Origin: Aureimonas altamirensis
Lineage (GTDB): Bacteria; Pseudomonadota; Alphaproteobacteria; Rhizobiales; Rhizobiaceae
Assembly: GCF_001463885.1 (NCBI RefSeq)
Contig: NZ_BBWQ01000011.1
Span: 411,568-475,567, forward strand
Length of the DNA stretch: 64,000 nt
Direction: 5' to 3'
The notes beneath the pieces are model-generated. The model was given only the letters and a program-made list of their open reading frames with translations. It was not told the origin of the DNA and did not search any database. Shown in pieces: positions 1 through 8,033 of the stretch (within the stretch, counting starts at the first letter, position 1; each line of letters starts with the position of its first letter). The position numbers and the translations under genes were made by a program.

Positions 1-53
1 GGGCGCCCGTCGGCCGTGCCGCCGGCGCGCATGGGCAAAATATCATCAGGCAT
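1..53 (-). CDS. Possible 5' end of a divergent gene cut by the left window edge
   Basis: An ATG at 53 on the minus strand opens a frame that stays open for the 17 codons to the window edge and begins MPDDILPMRAGGTADGR. It would be divergent from the GntR regulator, a common arrangement for a regulated catabolic gene. No clear ribosome binding site precedes the ATG and too little is visible to name a family. It may be spurious. Confidence 0.25.
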   Translation of the reverse strand, partial: MPDDILPMRAGGTADGR

Positions 54-293
54 CAAGCGTCCAATCTGCATGCGTCCTCACCAGAAAATGCATGCAATAC
101 CCGTGCCAAACTCGCCACACGCCGTAGCGTAAGGGATGCCGTCCTGGTGGAGCCCTGGCAGCGGCCATAGGGCAGATCGCCCGGTGAGCAGCGATTGTGC
201 GACGTGCCGAAATTACATGCGCCCCGCGCCATTGCGCGATGCATGGCGGGCGACTAATCCTTGCCCGGAAGGGTCGACGGGGCGAGGAAGGAC
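54..293. other. Intergenic region upstream of the GntR regulator
   Basis: No convincing gene is seen. The only notable structure is the self-complementary TGCATGCA at 89-96 followed by AAT. The related ATGCAAT also occurs at 1471-1477, between the SnoaL-like gene and the amidohydrolase. These could be GntR operator half sites, but two occurrences are weak evidence. Confidence 0.3.
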
Positions 294-1013
294 ATGGGTG
301 CGGCAGACAAGGGGGGCGACCGGACGCGGCTGATCTGCCAGGCGATCCGCCGCGCGGTGATCGAGCGGGCGCTGGTGCCCGGCGATCGTCTGCCGGAAGA
401 TGCGCTGGGCGAACGCTTCGGCGTCAGCCGGACCATCGCACGCCATGCGCTTGGCCAGCTTGCGGCGGAGGGCCTGGTGGACCTGCGCCGCAACCGCATC
501 GCCGTGGTGGCGACGCCCTCCTTCGAGGACGCTCGCGACGTGTTCGACATCCGTGTCGAGCTGGAGCGGCTGGTCATGCGCCGGCTGGCGGGCCGCCTGA
601 CGGCCGCGCAGGTAGCCGAGCTGCGCGCCATGGTAGCCGAGGAAGACGCCGCGCGGGACGGCGCGGCCGGCAACGCCATTCGGCTCGCCACCGAGTTTCA
701 TGTCCGCCTTGCCGAGATGACGGGCAAGCCGACCCTTATCCGCTACGTGTCGGAGATCAGTTACCGGGCGGGCTTGTCGCTGTCATCGTTCGGCCGGCCG
801 CATTCCTCGGAATGCGCGGTCAACGAGCATCTTGCCTTGATCGATGCCCTCGTGGAGGGGGATGCCGGCAAGGCTGCGGACCTGATGGCGCATCATCTCG
901 ACGCGGTTGCCGAACGGGCGCTTCTACAGGCGCCCGGGTCGCCGGCACGCGATCTCATGAACATCCTTGCACCCTACGCATCCGCGCCTTCCGGGCGCGC
1001 CGCAAAGCGCTGA
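294..1013 (+). CDS. GntR family transcriptional regulator, FadR/FCD type
   Basis: A 239-residue regulator. Residues about 8-75 form the winged helix-turn-helix, with the family signature LPEDALGERFGVSRTIARHAL. Residues about 85-215 match the all-helical FCD ligand domain, with spaced histidines (EFHVRLAEM, then NEHLAL and MAHHLD) of the kind that bind a metal in this family. The start at 294 is chosen because GAGGAAGG lies just upstream; an in-frame start at 261 lacks one. FCD regulators usually repress neighbouring acid or amino-acid catabolic genes, so the likely targets are the amidohydrolase/SnoaL pair to the right or the partial divergent frame to the left. The effector cannot be read from sequence. 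Confidence 0.85.
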   Translation: MGAADKGGDRTRLICQAIRRAVIERALVPGDRLPEDALGERFGVSRTIARHALGQLAAEGLVDLRRNRIAVVATPSFEDARDVFDIRVELERLVMRRLAGRLTAAQVAELRAMVAEEDAARDGAAGNAIRLATEFHVRLAEMTGKPTLIRYVSEISYRAGLSLSSFGRPHSSECAVNEHLALIDALVEGDAGKAADLMAHHLDAVAERALLQAPGSPARDLMNILAPYASAPSGRAAKR

Positions 1014-1024
1014 TACGGATCAGC
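1009..1024. terminator. Hairpin at the convergent ends of the GntR and SnoaL-like genes
   Basis: A perfect 6-bp stem (GCTGAT/ATCAGC) with loop ACGG overlaps both stop codons. On the plus strand it is followed by CCTTTCT. It could serve as a short terminator, but the stem is small and the T tract is broken. Confidence 0.4.
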
Positions 1025-1436
1025 CTTTCTGCGCCGCCTCGACGGCTTTCTGGCACGCCGGGTCGAGGATCCATTCGGCACTGTCGTTCCAGACATCGGT
1101 TTCCACGATCAGCCCGTCCTTGACCACGAAGCGGTCGACATAGCGGTTGTTGTCGAACGGCGTTCCGTCCGGCCATTCCCCGAAGAGATAGCCGAGGCTG
1201 TAGATCACCGTTCCGTCTGCCCCGGCCGGCATCACGTCATAGCGCAGGATGCGCTTCTTCACCCATTTGTAGCGCGCGGCATTGAAGCCAGTTGGCCCGT
1301 CCGGCGCGTCGAAGGCCCGCCCGCCCGTGAAGCGCACCTTGAAGCCCGGCGCCACATAGCGGGCAGCGCGCGCGGGGTCCTGCGCCATGGTCGCATCCAG
1401 ATACGCCTTCACCGCTTCGAGGTCGCGATCCTGCAT
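1020..1436 (-). CDS. SnoaL-like / NTF2-fold protein
   Basis: A 138-residue protein with the length and pattern of the NTF2-like/SnoaL superfamily. An N-terminal helix (LEAVKAYLDATMAQDPARAARYVAPGF) leads into a curved sheet that includes the RYVDRFVVKDGLIVETDVWND segment. The fold is used for small hydrolases, isomerases and binding proteins, so no reaction can be assigned. The start at 1436 is preferred over an upstream in-frame start because AAGGGAAG sits four bases before it. The gene is divergent from the amidohydrolase and convergent with the GntR gene, which suggests one small catabolic locus. Confidence 0.7.
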   Translation of the reverse strand: MQDRDLEAVKAYLDATMAQDPARAARYVAPGFKVRFTGGRAFDAPDGPTGFNAARYKWVKKRILRYDVMPAGADGTVIYSLGYLFGEWPDGTPFDNNRYVDRFVVKDGLIVETDVWNDSAEWILDPACQKAVEAAQKG

Positions 1437-1516
1437 CCGTCTTCCCTTCGACTTTTCCGGTGGCAATGGAATGCAATTACTGTATGCACTATCACATCTC
1501 AAGTGCGGGTAGGACG

Positions 1517-2785
1517 ATGGGGCAGTACGATCTGCTGGTAAGGGGTGCGGCGCTGCGCGGGCAGCCGGGGCGGCACGACATTGCCGTGACGGCGGGGCGG
1601 ATCGCCGTGATCAAGCCGCATACGGCCGGGCCGGGTATCGCCGCCAGGGTGGTCGAGGAAGCGGGCGGGCGTCTTGTGATGCCCGGTTTCGTGGACAGTC
1701 ATGTCCACCTCGACAAATCCTGCCTGATGGGCTGCGCCTGCGGCGGGGCCGGCGGGTTGAAGGGCGCCATCGCGGCCGTCTCGGCCGCCAAGCGTGGCTT
1801 TACGACCGACGATGTCTACGCCCGAGGCGCACGCACGCTGGAAAAGGCGATCCTCAAGGGCACCACGCATATGCGCACCCATGTGGAGGTGGATCCGCGC
1901 GTCGGGCTTCGCTCCTTCGAGGCGATCCTGGAGCTGAAGCGCCGATATGCCTTCGCGGTCGACCTGTCCGTCTGCGTCTTTCCGCAGGAGGGGCTGACCA
2001 ACGATCCGGGAACGGAAGCACTGCTTATGCAGGCGCTGGATGCCGGCGCCGACCTTCTCGGCGGCTGTCCCTATACCGACACCGACCCGCAGGCGCAGAT
2101 CGAGCGCCTTTTCGCCATTGCGGTCGAGCGCGATCTCGACCTCGACATCCATCTCGACTTCGACCTCGACCCGGAGGGTGCCCTGCTGTTCGACATCTGC
2201 CGGCAGGCGACGCGTCACGCCTGGCAGGGGCGCGTCGCGATCGGCCATGTCACCAAGCTTTCGTCGATGGACGAAGGCGCGTTTTCGCAGGCAGGCACGG
2301 CGCTCGCCGATGCAGGCGTTGCCGTCACCGCCCTGCCGGCAACCGACCTATACCTGAACGGGCGTGACCGGGGTTTCGATGTGCCGCGCGGCATCGCGCC
2401 GGTGCATCGCCTTCATGCAGAGCAAGGCGTCCTTGCATCGCTTGCCACGAACAACGTCCTGAACCCCTTCACGCCGTTCGGCGATGGCTCGCTGCTGCGC
2501 ATGGCCCAGCTTTATGCCAACGTGATGCATGTCGGGCCGGATGATTTCGAGCTGTGCCTCGACCTCATAACGCGGCTGCCTGCCCAGTTGATGCGGCTTG
2601 AGGGGTATGGCCTTCACGCCGGTTCGCCAGCCGACTTCGTCATCCTCGATGCCCCGGATGCGATCAGCGCGCTCGCAGAGCTGCCGACGGTGGTTTCGGC
2701 TTACAAGAATGGCAGGCGCTCGTTCCGATGCGATCCCGCGACGCTGGATGTCCCGCCCGAAGGCGTGCCGGCGTTCAACCGGTAG
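1517..2785 (+). CDS. Amidohydrolase superfamily protein, cytosine-deaminase-like
   Basis: A 422-residue protein. The first metal-binding motif of the superfamily is present as SHVHLDK (His62, His64), after PGFVD. DIHLDFD and GHVTKL correspond to the later histidine motifs. The closest family known to me is the CodA/AtzC branch, which removes amines from pyrimidine or triazine-like rings. Two positions look unusual. The catalytic Glu that follows the second motif in CodA (HCDE) is Phe here (HLDF), and the metal-ligand Asp region (HDD in CodA) reads TNN. It may therefore be a hydrolase with different chemistry. The start at 1517 removes a poorly supported 19-residue extension. It is cytoplasmic, with no signal peptide. 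Confidence 0.75.
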   Translation: MGQYDLLVRGAALRGQPGRHDIAVTAGRIAVIKPHTAGPGIAARVVEEAGGRLVMPGFVDSHVHLDKSCLMGCACGGAGGLKGAIAAVSAAKRGFTTDDVYARGARTLEKAILKGTTHMRTHVEVDPRVGLRSFEAILELKRRYAFAVDLSVCVFPQEGLTNDPGTEALLMQALDAGADLLGGCPYTDTDPQAQIERLFAIAVERDLDLDIHLDFDLDPEGALLFDICRQATRHAWQGRVAIGHVTKLSSMDEGAFSQAGTALADAGVAVTALPATDLYLNGRDRGFDVPRGIAPVHRLHAEQGVLASLATNNVLNPFTPFGDGSLLRMAQLYANVMHVGPDDFELCLDLITRLPAQLMRLEGYGLHAGSPADFVILDAPDAISALAELPTVVSAYKNGRRSFRCDPATLDVPPEGVPAFNR

Positions 2786-2788
2786 TCG

Positions 2789-3655
2789 TCAGAAGAACTC
2801 CCCCGTCGTCTCGACCAGCAGCTTCGAAAAATGCCGGACCGAATATGACGGGGCATCGGCGGTGTACAGTCGCAGCGCCGCGTCTCCGAGGTCGGGCATC
2901 GACGGGTGCGATAGGGGAACCAGCCCCGCCGGAATGACGGATGGTGTCCGTATGGCGATGCCAAGGCCCGCGGCGGCGGCAGCCCAAAGACCGGCCAGGC
3001 TGGAACTGGTGAACGCGATGCGATACGCGATCCCGGCTTCGCCCAGCGTCTCCAGACCCTGCGCCCGGAACAGGCAGGGCTCTCCCATCATGATCAGAGG
3101 CAGGCTTTCCGAAGACGGGATTTCATACCCTTCCGCGGCAATCCATACGATAGGCACGGTCGCGATGGTCGACGCGTTGGAGCCTGCGGGCACGGCGCCG
3201 CGCTCCCACACCAGCGCAAGATCGAGACTGCCCTTGGCGATATCCTCGACAAGGGTCGCGGTCCGATCCACGCGCGCCTCTATGAAGACCCCCGGATGCG
3301 AGCGCCCGAACCGCGCCAGCATGCGGGGCAGCCACGTCTCTGCCAGGTCCGGCGGAATGCCGAGACGGACCTCGCCCTCGACCTGCCGGCGCTGCACCAC
3401 TTCCAGCGCCTCGTCGTTCAGCTCCAGCAGCCGCACCGCATAGGCATGGAAGATCTCTCCTGCCGGGGTCAGCCTCAGGCCCTTGCCCTCGCGTTTCAGC
3501 AGCGTGGCGCCGATCTGCGCGTCCAGCCGGCGCAACTGCAGGCTGACCGCCGACTGCGAACGCCCCACCCGCACGGCAGCTTTGGAAAAACTTCCAAGGC
3601 GCACGCCGGTAACGAATGTGCGCAGGAGATCGAGATCGAGGTTGATTGTGCTCAT
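2789..3655 (-). CDS. LysR family transcriptional regulator
   Basis: A 288-residue LysR-type regulator. The N-terminal helix-turn-helix is clear at about residues 5-62 (LRTFVTGVRLGSFSKAAVRVGRSQSAVSLQLRRL), and the rest is the periplasmic-binding-protein-like effector domain. The start at 3655 places the HTH at the usual distance from the N-terminus; the upstream in-frame start would add 13 unsupported residues. It is divergent from tctC, and the shared intergenic region contains a perfect inverted repeat at 3727-3747. By the usual LysR logic it should control the tct-monooxygenase operon and itself. Its stop lies 4 bases from the stop of the convergent amidohydrolase. Confidence 0.9.
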   Translation of the reverse strand: MSTINLDLDLLRTFVTGVRLGSFSKAAVRVGRSQSAVSLQLRRLDAQIGATLLKREGKGLRLTPAGEIFHAYAVRLLELNDEALEVVQRRQVEGEVRLGIPPDLAETWLPRMLARFGRSHPGVFIEARVDRTATLVEDIAKGSLDLALVWERGAVPAGSNASTIATVPIVWIAAEGYEIPSSESLPLIMMGEPCLFRAQGLETLGEAGIAYRIAFTSSSLAGLWAAAAAGLGIAIRTPSVIPAGLVPLSHPSMPDLGDAALRLYTADAPSYSVRHFSKLLVETTGEFF

Positions 3656-3726
3656 GACCGACCACGCTTGAGAACGGTGTGCTTCATCGTCCAACAGTTC
3701 AGTTTTGCAAATGTACGGCGGCGAAA

Positions 3727-3747
3727 AATCAATTTGCCAAATTGATT
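3727..3747. promoter_or_regulatory. Perfect palindrome between divergent lysR and tctC, probable LysR operator
   Basis: Two 10-base arms (AATCAATTTG and CAAATTGATT) are exact reverse complements separated by one base. The element lies 72 bases upstream of the LysR start and 51 bases upstream of the tctC start, in an AT-rich patch of otherwise GC-rich DNA. The ATC/GAT half sites fit the general form of LysR recognition sites. Confidence 0.6.
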
Positions 3748-3797
3748 ACGGCTCCTCAGTCTAGCGATCAAGTAGATAAAAAGGACGGTCGCAAGAC

Positions 3798-4823
3798 ATG
3801 GCTATTGGAAGCATTTTCACCGCTGCACGGCGTTCCGCATACGCCGTTGCGATCGGGCTCGTGGCCGGCGCTGCCATGCCCGCGCTGGCACAGGATTGGA
3901 AGCCCGAGAAGCGCGTGGAGATCGTTCTGGGGACGAACGCCGCCGAGGGCGGATTGAACCGGAATGCACGCTTGATCCTGGATTGGCTGACAAAGGCCGG
4001 AAAGATCCCGTCCAACAGCATCGTCCTGAACAAGCCGGGCGGTGGCCATGCGCTGGCGCTGACCTACACGGCCGGTCATGTCGGTTCGGGCGAGATCATC
4101 CAGCTCGTGAATACGCCTCTGATCACCAACAATCTTCTGGGCCGAAGCCCGATCACCTACAGGGACTTCACCCCGATCGCGTTGCTGTACGACGAGAATG
4201 TCATCTTCTCGGTGCCGACCTCGTCCAGCATTTCCTCCGCACAGGATCTGCTCGATCGGCTGAAGACCGATCCGGCTTCGGTGGTCTTTTCGACGGCCAC
4301 CGGCCTCGGCACCGTCCAGCACATCGCCACCCTGATGCTGGCGCGGGACGCCGGGGTCGACGTCAAGGGCGGCCAGTTGAAGACGGTCAACTTCTCCAAC
4401 GGAAACTCCGAGGCGATCACCGCGGCACTTGGCGGGCGGATCGACGTGGTCGTATCCTCGCCCCAGCCGATCCTGCCTTTCGTCGAATCCGGCGACATGA
4501 AGATCATCGCCGTCTCTTCGGCAGAGCGTGCGGGCGGGGTGCTGGCCGACGTGCCCACCTGGAAAGAGCTGGGCATCGACTCGGAAATCTACGCCTGGCG
4601 CGGGATCGTGGCCCCGAAGGGCCTGACCGAGGAACAGATCCGCTTCTGGGACACCACCTTCGCCGATCTCGTGGAAACGCCGGAATGGAAGGCCGAGGTG
4701 GAGAGAAGCGACCTGAACGAGCGCTACCTCGACAGCGAGGCCGCGGCGCGCTTCTACGCTGCCGAAAACGAGCGATATGCGGCGATCTACAAGGAGCTCG
4801 GCCTCAATGTCGCAGGACATTGA
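3798..4823 (+). CDS. TctC-like periplasmic solute-binding protein of a tripartite tricarboxylate transporter
   Basis: A 341-residue binding protein of the Bug/TctC family. Residues 1-31 are a Sec signal peptide ending PALAQ. The mature protein keeps the family layout of two lobes that usually clamp a carboxylated ligand. It is the first gene of a transporter trio and overlaps tctB by 17 bases, indicating translational coupling. The ligand is unknown. TctC relatives bind citrate, aromatic acids, and, in the SlcHFG system, sulfolactate. The downstream flavin monooxygenases make a sulfur-containing acid a reasonable guess, but that is inference. Confidence 0.88.
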   Translation: MAIGSIFTAARRSAYAVAIGLVAGAAMPALAQDWKPEKRVEIVLGTNAAEGGLNRNARLILDWLTKAGKIPSNSIVLNKPGGGHALALTYTAGHVGSGEIIQLVNTPLITNNLLGRSPITYRDFTPIALLYDENVIFSVPTSSSISSAQDLLDRLKTDPASVVFSTATGLGTVQHIATLMLARDAGVDVKGGQLKTVNFSNGNSEAITAALGGRIDVVVSSPQPILPFVESGDMKIIAVSSAERAGGVLADVPTWKELGIDSEIYAWRGIVAPKGLTEEQIRFWDTTFADLVETPEWKAEVERSDLNERYLDSEAAARFYAAENERYAAIYKELGLNVAGH

Positions 4824-5331
4824 GCAGCGGGCCGGCCCGGCGGCGCGCGCCCGGCTGCCTTTCCAGGCCAAGGCCAGCTTCTGGCTGGCGGCGCTGTCCG
4901 CCATCTTCGCCGTGGCCTATATCAGGGCCGCATCGCAGATCGTAACGCCGCAACTCAGCGACCCCGTGGGTCCGAAGGCTTTCCCCTACCTGATCGGGGC
5001 GGCCCTGCTTGCCTGCGCGGTCGGCTTGTTCTTCGAGGGGCTGCTGCTGTTTCGCGGCACGGAACCCGGCAAGGAGCGCTTCGATATCCGCGACCCGCGT
5101 TGGCGCATCGCGGCCGGCGTGATGGGCTGGACGCTGCTCTACTTCCTCGTTTTCGATGTCGCAGGCTACATCGTGGCAACCACGCTGTTTCTGTTCGGGC
5201 TGATCGTCGTGTTCGACGGTCGGCGGCTTGTTCGAAGCGCCATCGTTGCGGTCACCTTCTCGGCCGCCACCTTCGTGCTGTTCGATCACTACCTGGAAGT
5301 ATTCCTTCCGGGCGTACCGTTTCTGAATTGA
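4807..5331 (+). CDS. TctB-like small membrane subunit of the tripartite tricarboxylate transporter
   Basis: A 174-residue protein with about four membrane helices and the TctB signature DPVGPKAFPYLIG near residue 55. TctB is the small, poorly conserved membrane partner of TctA in the inner membrane. The ATG at 4807 is used because it lies inside the end of tctC, giving the overlap typical of these operons and avoiding ten out-of-character residues. tctA begins 7 bases after its stop. Confidence 0.85.
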   Translation: MSQDIEQRAGPAARARLPFQAKASFWLAALSAIFAVAYIRAASQIVTPQLSDPVGPKAFPYLIGAALLACAVGLFFEGLLLFRGTEPGKERFDIRDPRWRIAAGVMGWTLLYFLVFDVAGYIVATTLFLFGLIVVFDGRRLVRSAIVAVTFSAATFVLFDHYLEVFLPGVPFLN

Positions 5332-5338
5332 GAGCGCG

Positions 5339-6859
5339 ATGAACGCCTCCACCATGCTTGACGGGCTACTCGTCGCCTTGCAGCCGGGCAATCTGATGCA
5401 TGTGGTGATCGGATGCCTGCTCGGCACCATCGTCGGCATCCTGCCCGGGCTTGGTCCCTCTGCCGGGATGGCGCTTCTGATACCGATCGTCTTCGGCATG
5501 GAGCCCGTCAGCGCGCTCATCATGATCGCGGCCATCTATTACGGGGCCATGTACGGCGGTTCGGCCACCTCCATCCTGATCAACACGCCCGGCGAGGCAT
5601 CGTCGGTCATGACGACGCTCGATGGTTACCAAATGGCGCGGAAAGGCCGCGCAGGCGCCGCACTGGCGGTTTCGGCAATCGGCTCGTTCATCGCCGGCAC
5701 GATCGGCATCATCCTGCTCAGCCTGCTGGCGCGGCCCCTTGCCCAGCTTGCGCTGCAGTTCGGGCCGCCAGAATATTTCACGCTGATGGTCTTCTCGATG
5801 CTGTCGGCAGCCTCGCTCGGGGGGCGTACGGTTGCGCGCGGCATGCTCTCGATGCTGCTCGGACTGGCTATCGCCACGGTGGGCATCGACCTGCAAAGCG
5901 GCATGCCGCGCTTTACGGGCGGCTATGCGCAACTGCTCGACGGGGTCGATTTCATTCTGGCGGCGGTTGGCCTGTTTGCCCTGGCCGAAGTGTTCACCGG
6001 CCTGGAAAACCATTTCCGCAACCCCGTTCGCATGGTGCCGATTTCCGGCCGGCTGTGGCTCACCGCTGACGAATGGCGACGCTCCATCTTTCCGATCCTG
6101 CGCGGAACGGCGATCGGGTTCGTCAAGGGCGTGCTGCCCGGCGGCGGAGCCACCATCTCGACGATGCTCTCCTACAATCTGGAACGGGCGATATCGAAGG
6201 AGAAGGATAAGTTCGGCACCGGGATGATCGAGGGCGTCGCCGGCCCGGAGGCGGCCAACAACGCCGCCTCGGCGGGATCGATGGTGCCGCTTCTGGCGCT
6301 CGGCCTGCCCGGCTCGGGCGCGACGGCGGTGCTTCTGGGGGCGTTCGTGATCCTCGGTATCCAGCCGGGTCCGCTGCTGATCAACCAGCATAGCGAGCTG
6401 TTCTGGGGCTTGGTGAACAGCATGTATCTCGGCAACATCGTCCTGTTCGTGCTCAACCTGCCCCTGATCTTCCTGTTCGTTCAGCTGCTGCGTGTCCCGA
6501 CGGGGATCCTGTTCCCCCTCATCATCGCCATCGCCTCCATCGGTGTGTTCGCCGTCAACAGCAGCGTCTTCGATCTCTATATCGTCTTCGGCTTCGGGCT
6601 GATGGGCTACGCGTTCAGGAAGCTCGACATACCCACCGCACCGCTGGTCCTGGCGGTCGTCCTGGGCGGGATGATGGAGCAGTCCTTTCGCCAGTCCATG
6701 ACGATTTCCGGCGGCTCGCTTTCGATCTTCGTCTCGAGCGGGATCACCATCCTGTTCCTGGCCCTCAGCGTGCTGGCGCTTTTCGCTTCGCTGCTCCTGC
6801 CGGCACTCACCAAAGCCCGGGCCAAGGGCCAACTGGTGGAGGACGCGGTCGATGCCTGA
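5339..6859 (+). CDS. TctA-like large permease of the tripartite tricarboxylate transporter
   Basis: A 506-residue polytopic inner-membrane protein of the usual TctA length. Family motifs are present: GILPGLGPSAGMALLIP near the N-terminus and YGGSATSILINTPGE near residue 75. A repeated segment in the second half (KGVLPGGGATISTMLSY) reflects the internal duplication of this family. It should use an ion gradient to import the ligand delivered by TctC. It overlaps the next gene by 8 bases, so transport and the flavoenzymes are made from one transcript. Confidence 0.93.
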   Translation: MNASTMLDGLLVALQPGNLMHVVIGCLLGTIVGILPGLGPSAGMALLIPIVFGMEPVSALIMIAAIYYGAMYGGSATSILINTPGEASSVMTTLDGYQMARKGRAGAALAVSAIGSFIAGTIGIILLSLLARPLAQLALQFGPPEYFTLMVFSMLSAASLGGRTVARGMLSMLLGLAIATVGIDLQSGMPRFTGGYAQLLDGVDFILAAVGLFALAEVFTGLENHFRNPVRMVPISGRLWLTADEWRRSIFPILRGTAIGFVKGVLPGGGATISTMLSYNLERAISKEKDKFGTGMIEGVAGPEAANNAASAGSMVPLLALGLPGSGATAVLLGAFVILGIQPGPLLINQHSELFWGLVNSMYLGNIVLFVLNLPLIFLFVQLLRVPTGILFPLIIAIASIGVFAVNSSVFDLYIVFGFGLMGYAFRKLDIPTAPLVLAVVLGGMMEQSFRQSMTISGGSLSIFVSSGITILFLALSVLALFASLLLPALTKARAKGQLVEDAVDA

Positions 6860-8033
6860 GACCCTCAGCCTCTTCCGTCCCGCCCCGGCAGGCAATCCCG
6901 TCGAAACGGCGCTCTCTTTGGCCCGGGCCTTTGCCCGGACCGCCGCACTGCACGACCGGACGGCGGAACTGCCCGTCGCCAATTTCAAGGCGCTGCGGCA
7001 GGCCGGCCTCATGGGCCTGACGGCGCCGGGCCCGCTCGGCGGGCGGGGCGCCGGCCTGGCAGAGGCGGCGGCGGTAATCGGCGCCATTGCCGGGGGCGAG
7101 CCGTCCACCGCGCTGATCCTTTTCATGCACTACACCAATCTGGCCGCCATTCCGCGCGGCCGCTGGGACCCTGCTCTGGTGGACGAGGTGGTCGGATCGG
7201 GGGCAACGCAAGGCGCGCTCATCAACTCGCTGCGTGTCGAGCCCGAACTCGGCTCGCCCGCGCGTGGCGGCCTGCCGCTCACGACCGCCAGGGCCACCGG
7301 CTCAGGATGGGAAATCAGCGGGCACAAGATCTATTCGACGGGGTCTACCGCGCTTGGATGGATGCTCGTCTGGGCAAAGACCGACGAGGCGGTTCCGCGC
7401 GTCGGGCGTTTCGTCGTGCCGGCGGGAAGCCCCGGCACGCATATCAAGCAAAGCTGGAACGCGCTCGGCATGCGCGCGACCGCCAGCCACGACGTCATCT
7501 TCGACAAGGTCACCGTGCCCGCCCGCTACGCTGCCGATCTCCGGACGCCAGACCAGTGGAAGGGAAAGGAACCCATAGAGGCCGCCTGGCATGGGACGCT
7601 TCTTGCTGCCGTCTACGATGCGATCGCGCGGTCCGCCAGAGACTGGCTGGTTACCTTCCTGAATGAACGCAAGCCGGCAAGCCTTGGAGCGCCGCTTGCC
7701 ACCCTGCCCCGCTTTCAGGAGGCCGTCGGCGAAATCGAAAAGCGCCTCCTGGTCAACCGCAGCCTCATCGAGCGCACCGGAAGGGATGTCGATAACGGCC
7801 TGGCGCCGCCCGCCGAGGATTCGGCCCTGTTGAAGGTGATCGTCACCGAGAATGCGATTGCCGTGGTGGAACAGTGCGTGAAGCTGAGCAGCAATCACGG
7901 CATCAATCGAGACAACCCGCTGGAACGGCATTTCCGCGACGTCCTGTGCGGGCGGATCCACACGCCCCAGGACGATTCCGCCCTTGCCGCATCCGGTCGG
8001 CAAGCGCTTTCCCGTTGGAGTGCAGAACCATGA
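6852..8033 (+). CDS. Acyl-CoA-dehydrogenase-like flavoprotein, probable FMN-dependent monooxygenase (SfnC/DszC type)
   Basis: A 393-residue member of the acyl-CoA dehydrogenase fold. It shows the N-terminal helical domain, the central beta domain (GWEISGHKIYSTGSTALGWMLVWAK, then LGMRATASHDVIFDKVTV) and the C-terminal helical bundle ending at a conserved-looking HGINRDNPLERHFRDV segment. Relatives next to SsuD/SfnG-type luciferase-like genes act as flavin-dependent oxygenases or desulfurases and not as fatty-acid enzymes. The ATGA overlap with the next monooxygenase gene and the tctA overlap place it in one operon. The substrate is unknown. A true acyl-CoA dehydrogenase role is less likely here because no CoA ligase or thiolase is nearby. 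Confidence 0.78.
   Translation: MPETLSLFRPAPAGNPVETALSLARAFARTAALHDRTAELPVANFKALRQAGLMGLTAPGPLGGRGAGLAEAAAVIGAIAGGEPSTALILFMHYTNLAAIPRGRWDPALVDEVVGSGATQGALINSLRVEPELGSPARGGLPLTTARATGSGWEISGHKIYSTGSTALGWMLVWAKTDEAVPRVGRFVVPAGSPGTHIKQSWNALGMRATASHDVIFDKVTVPARYAADLRTPDQWKGKEPIEAAWHGTLLAAVYDAIARSARDWLVTFLNERKPASLGAPLATLPRFQEAVGEIEKRLLVNRSLIERTGRDVDNGLAPPAEDSALLKVIVTENAIAVVEQCVKLSSNHGINRDNPLERHFRDVLCGRIHTPQDDSALAASGRQALSRWSAEP

Noticed and set aside
5366..7126. 586-codon open frame antisense to tctA
   Set aside because: Composition is that of a complement shadow in GC-rich DNA (Arg, Gln and His rich), with no domain; tctA on the other strand is certain.
6852..8033. Fatty-acid beta-oxidation role for the acyl-CoA-dehydrogenase-like protein
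   Set aside because: The operon holds luciferase-like monooxygenases and transporters but no thiolase, hydratase or CoA ligase; a flavin monooxygenase role fits better.
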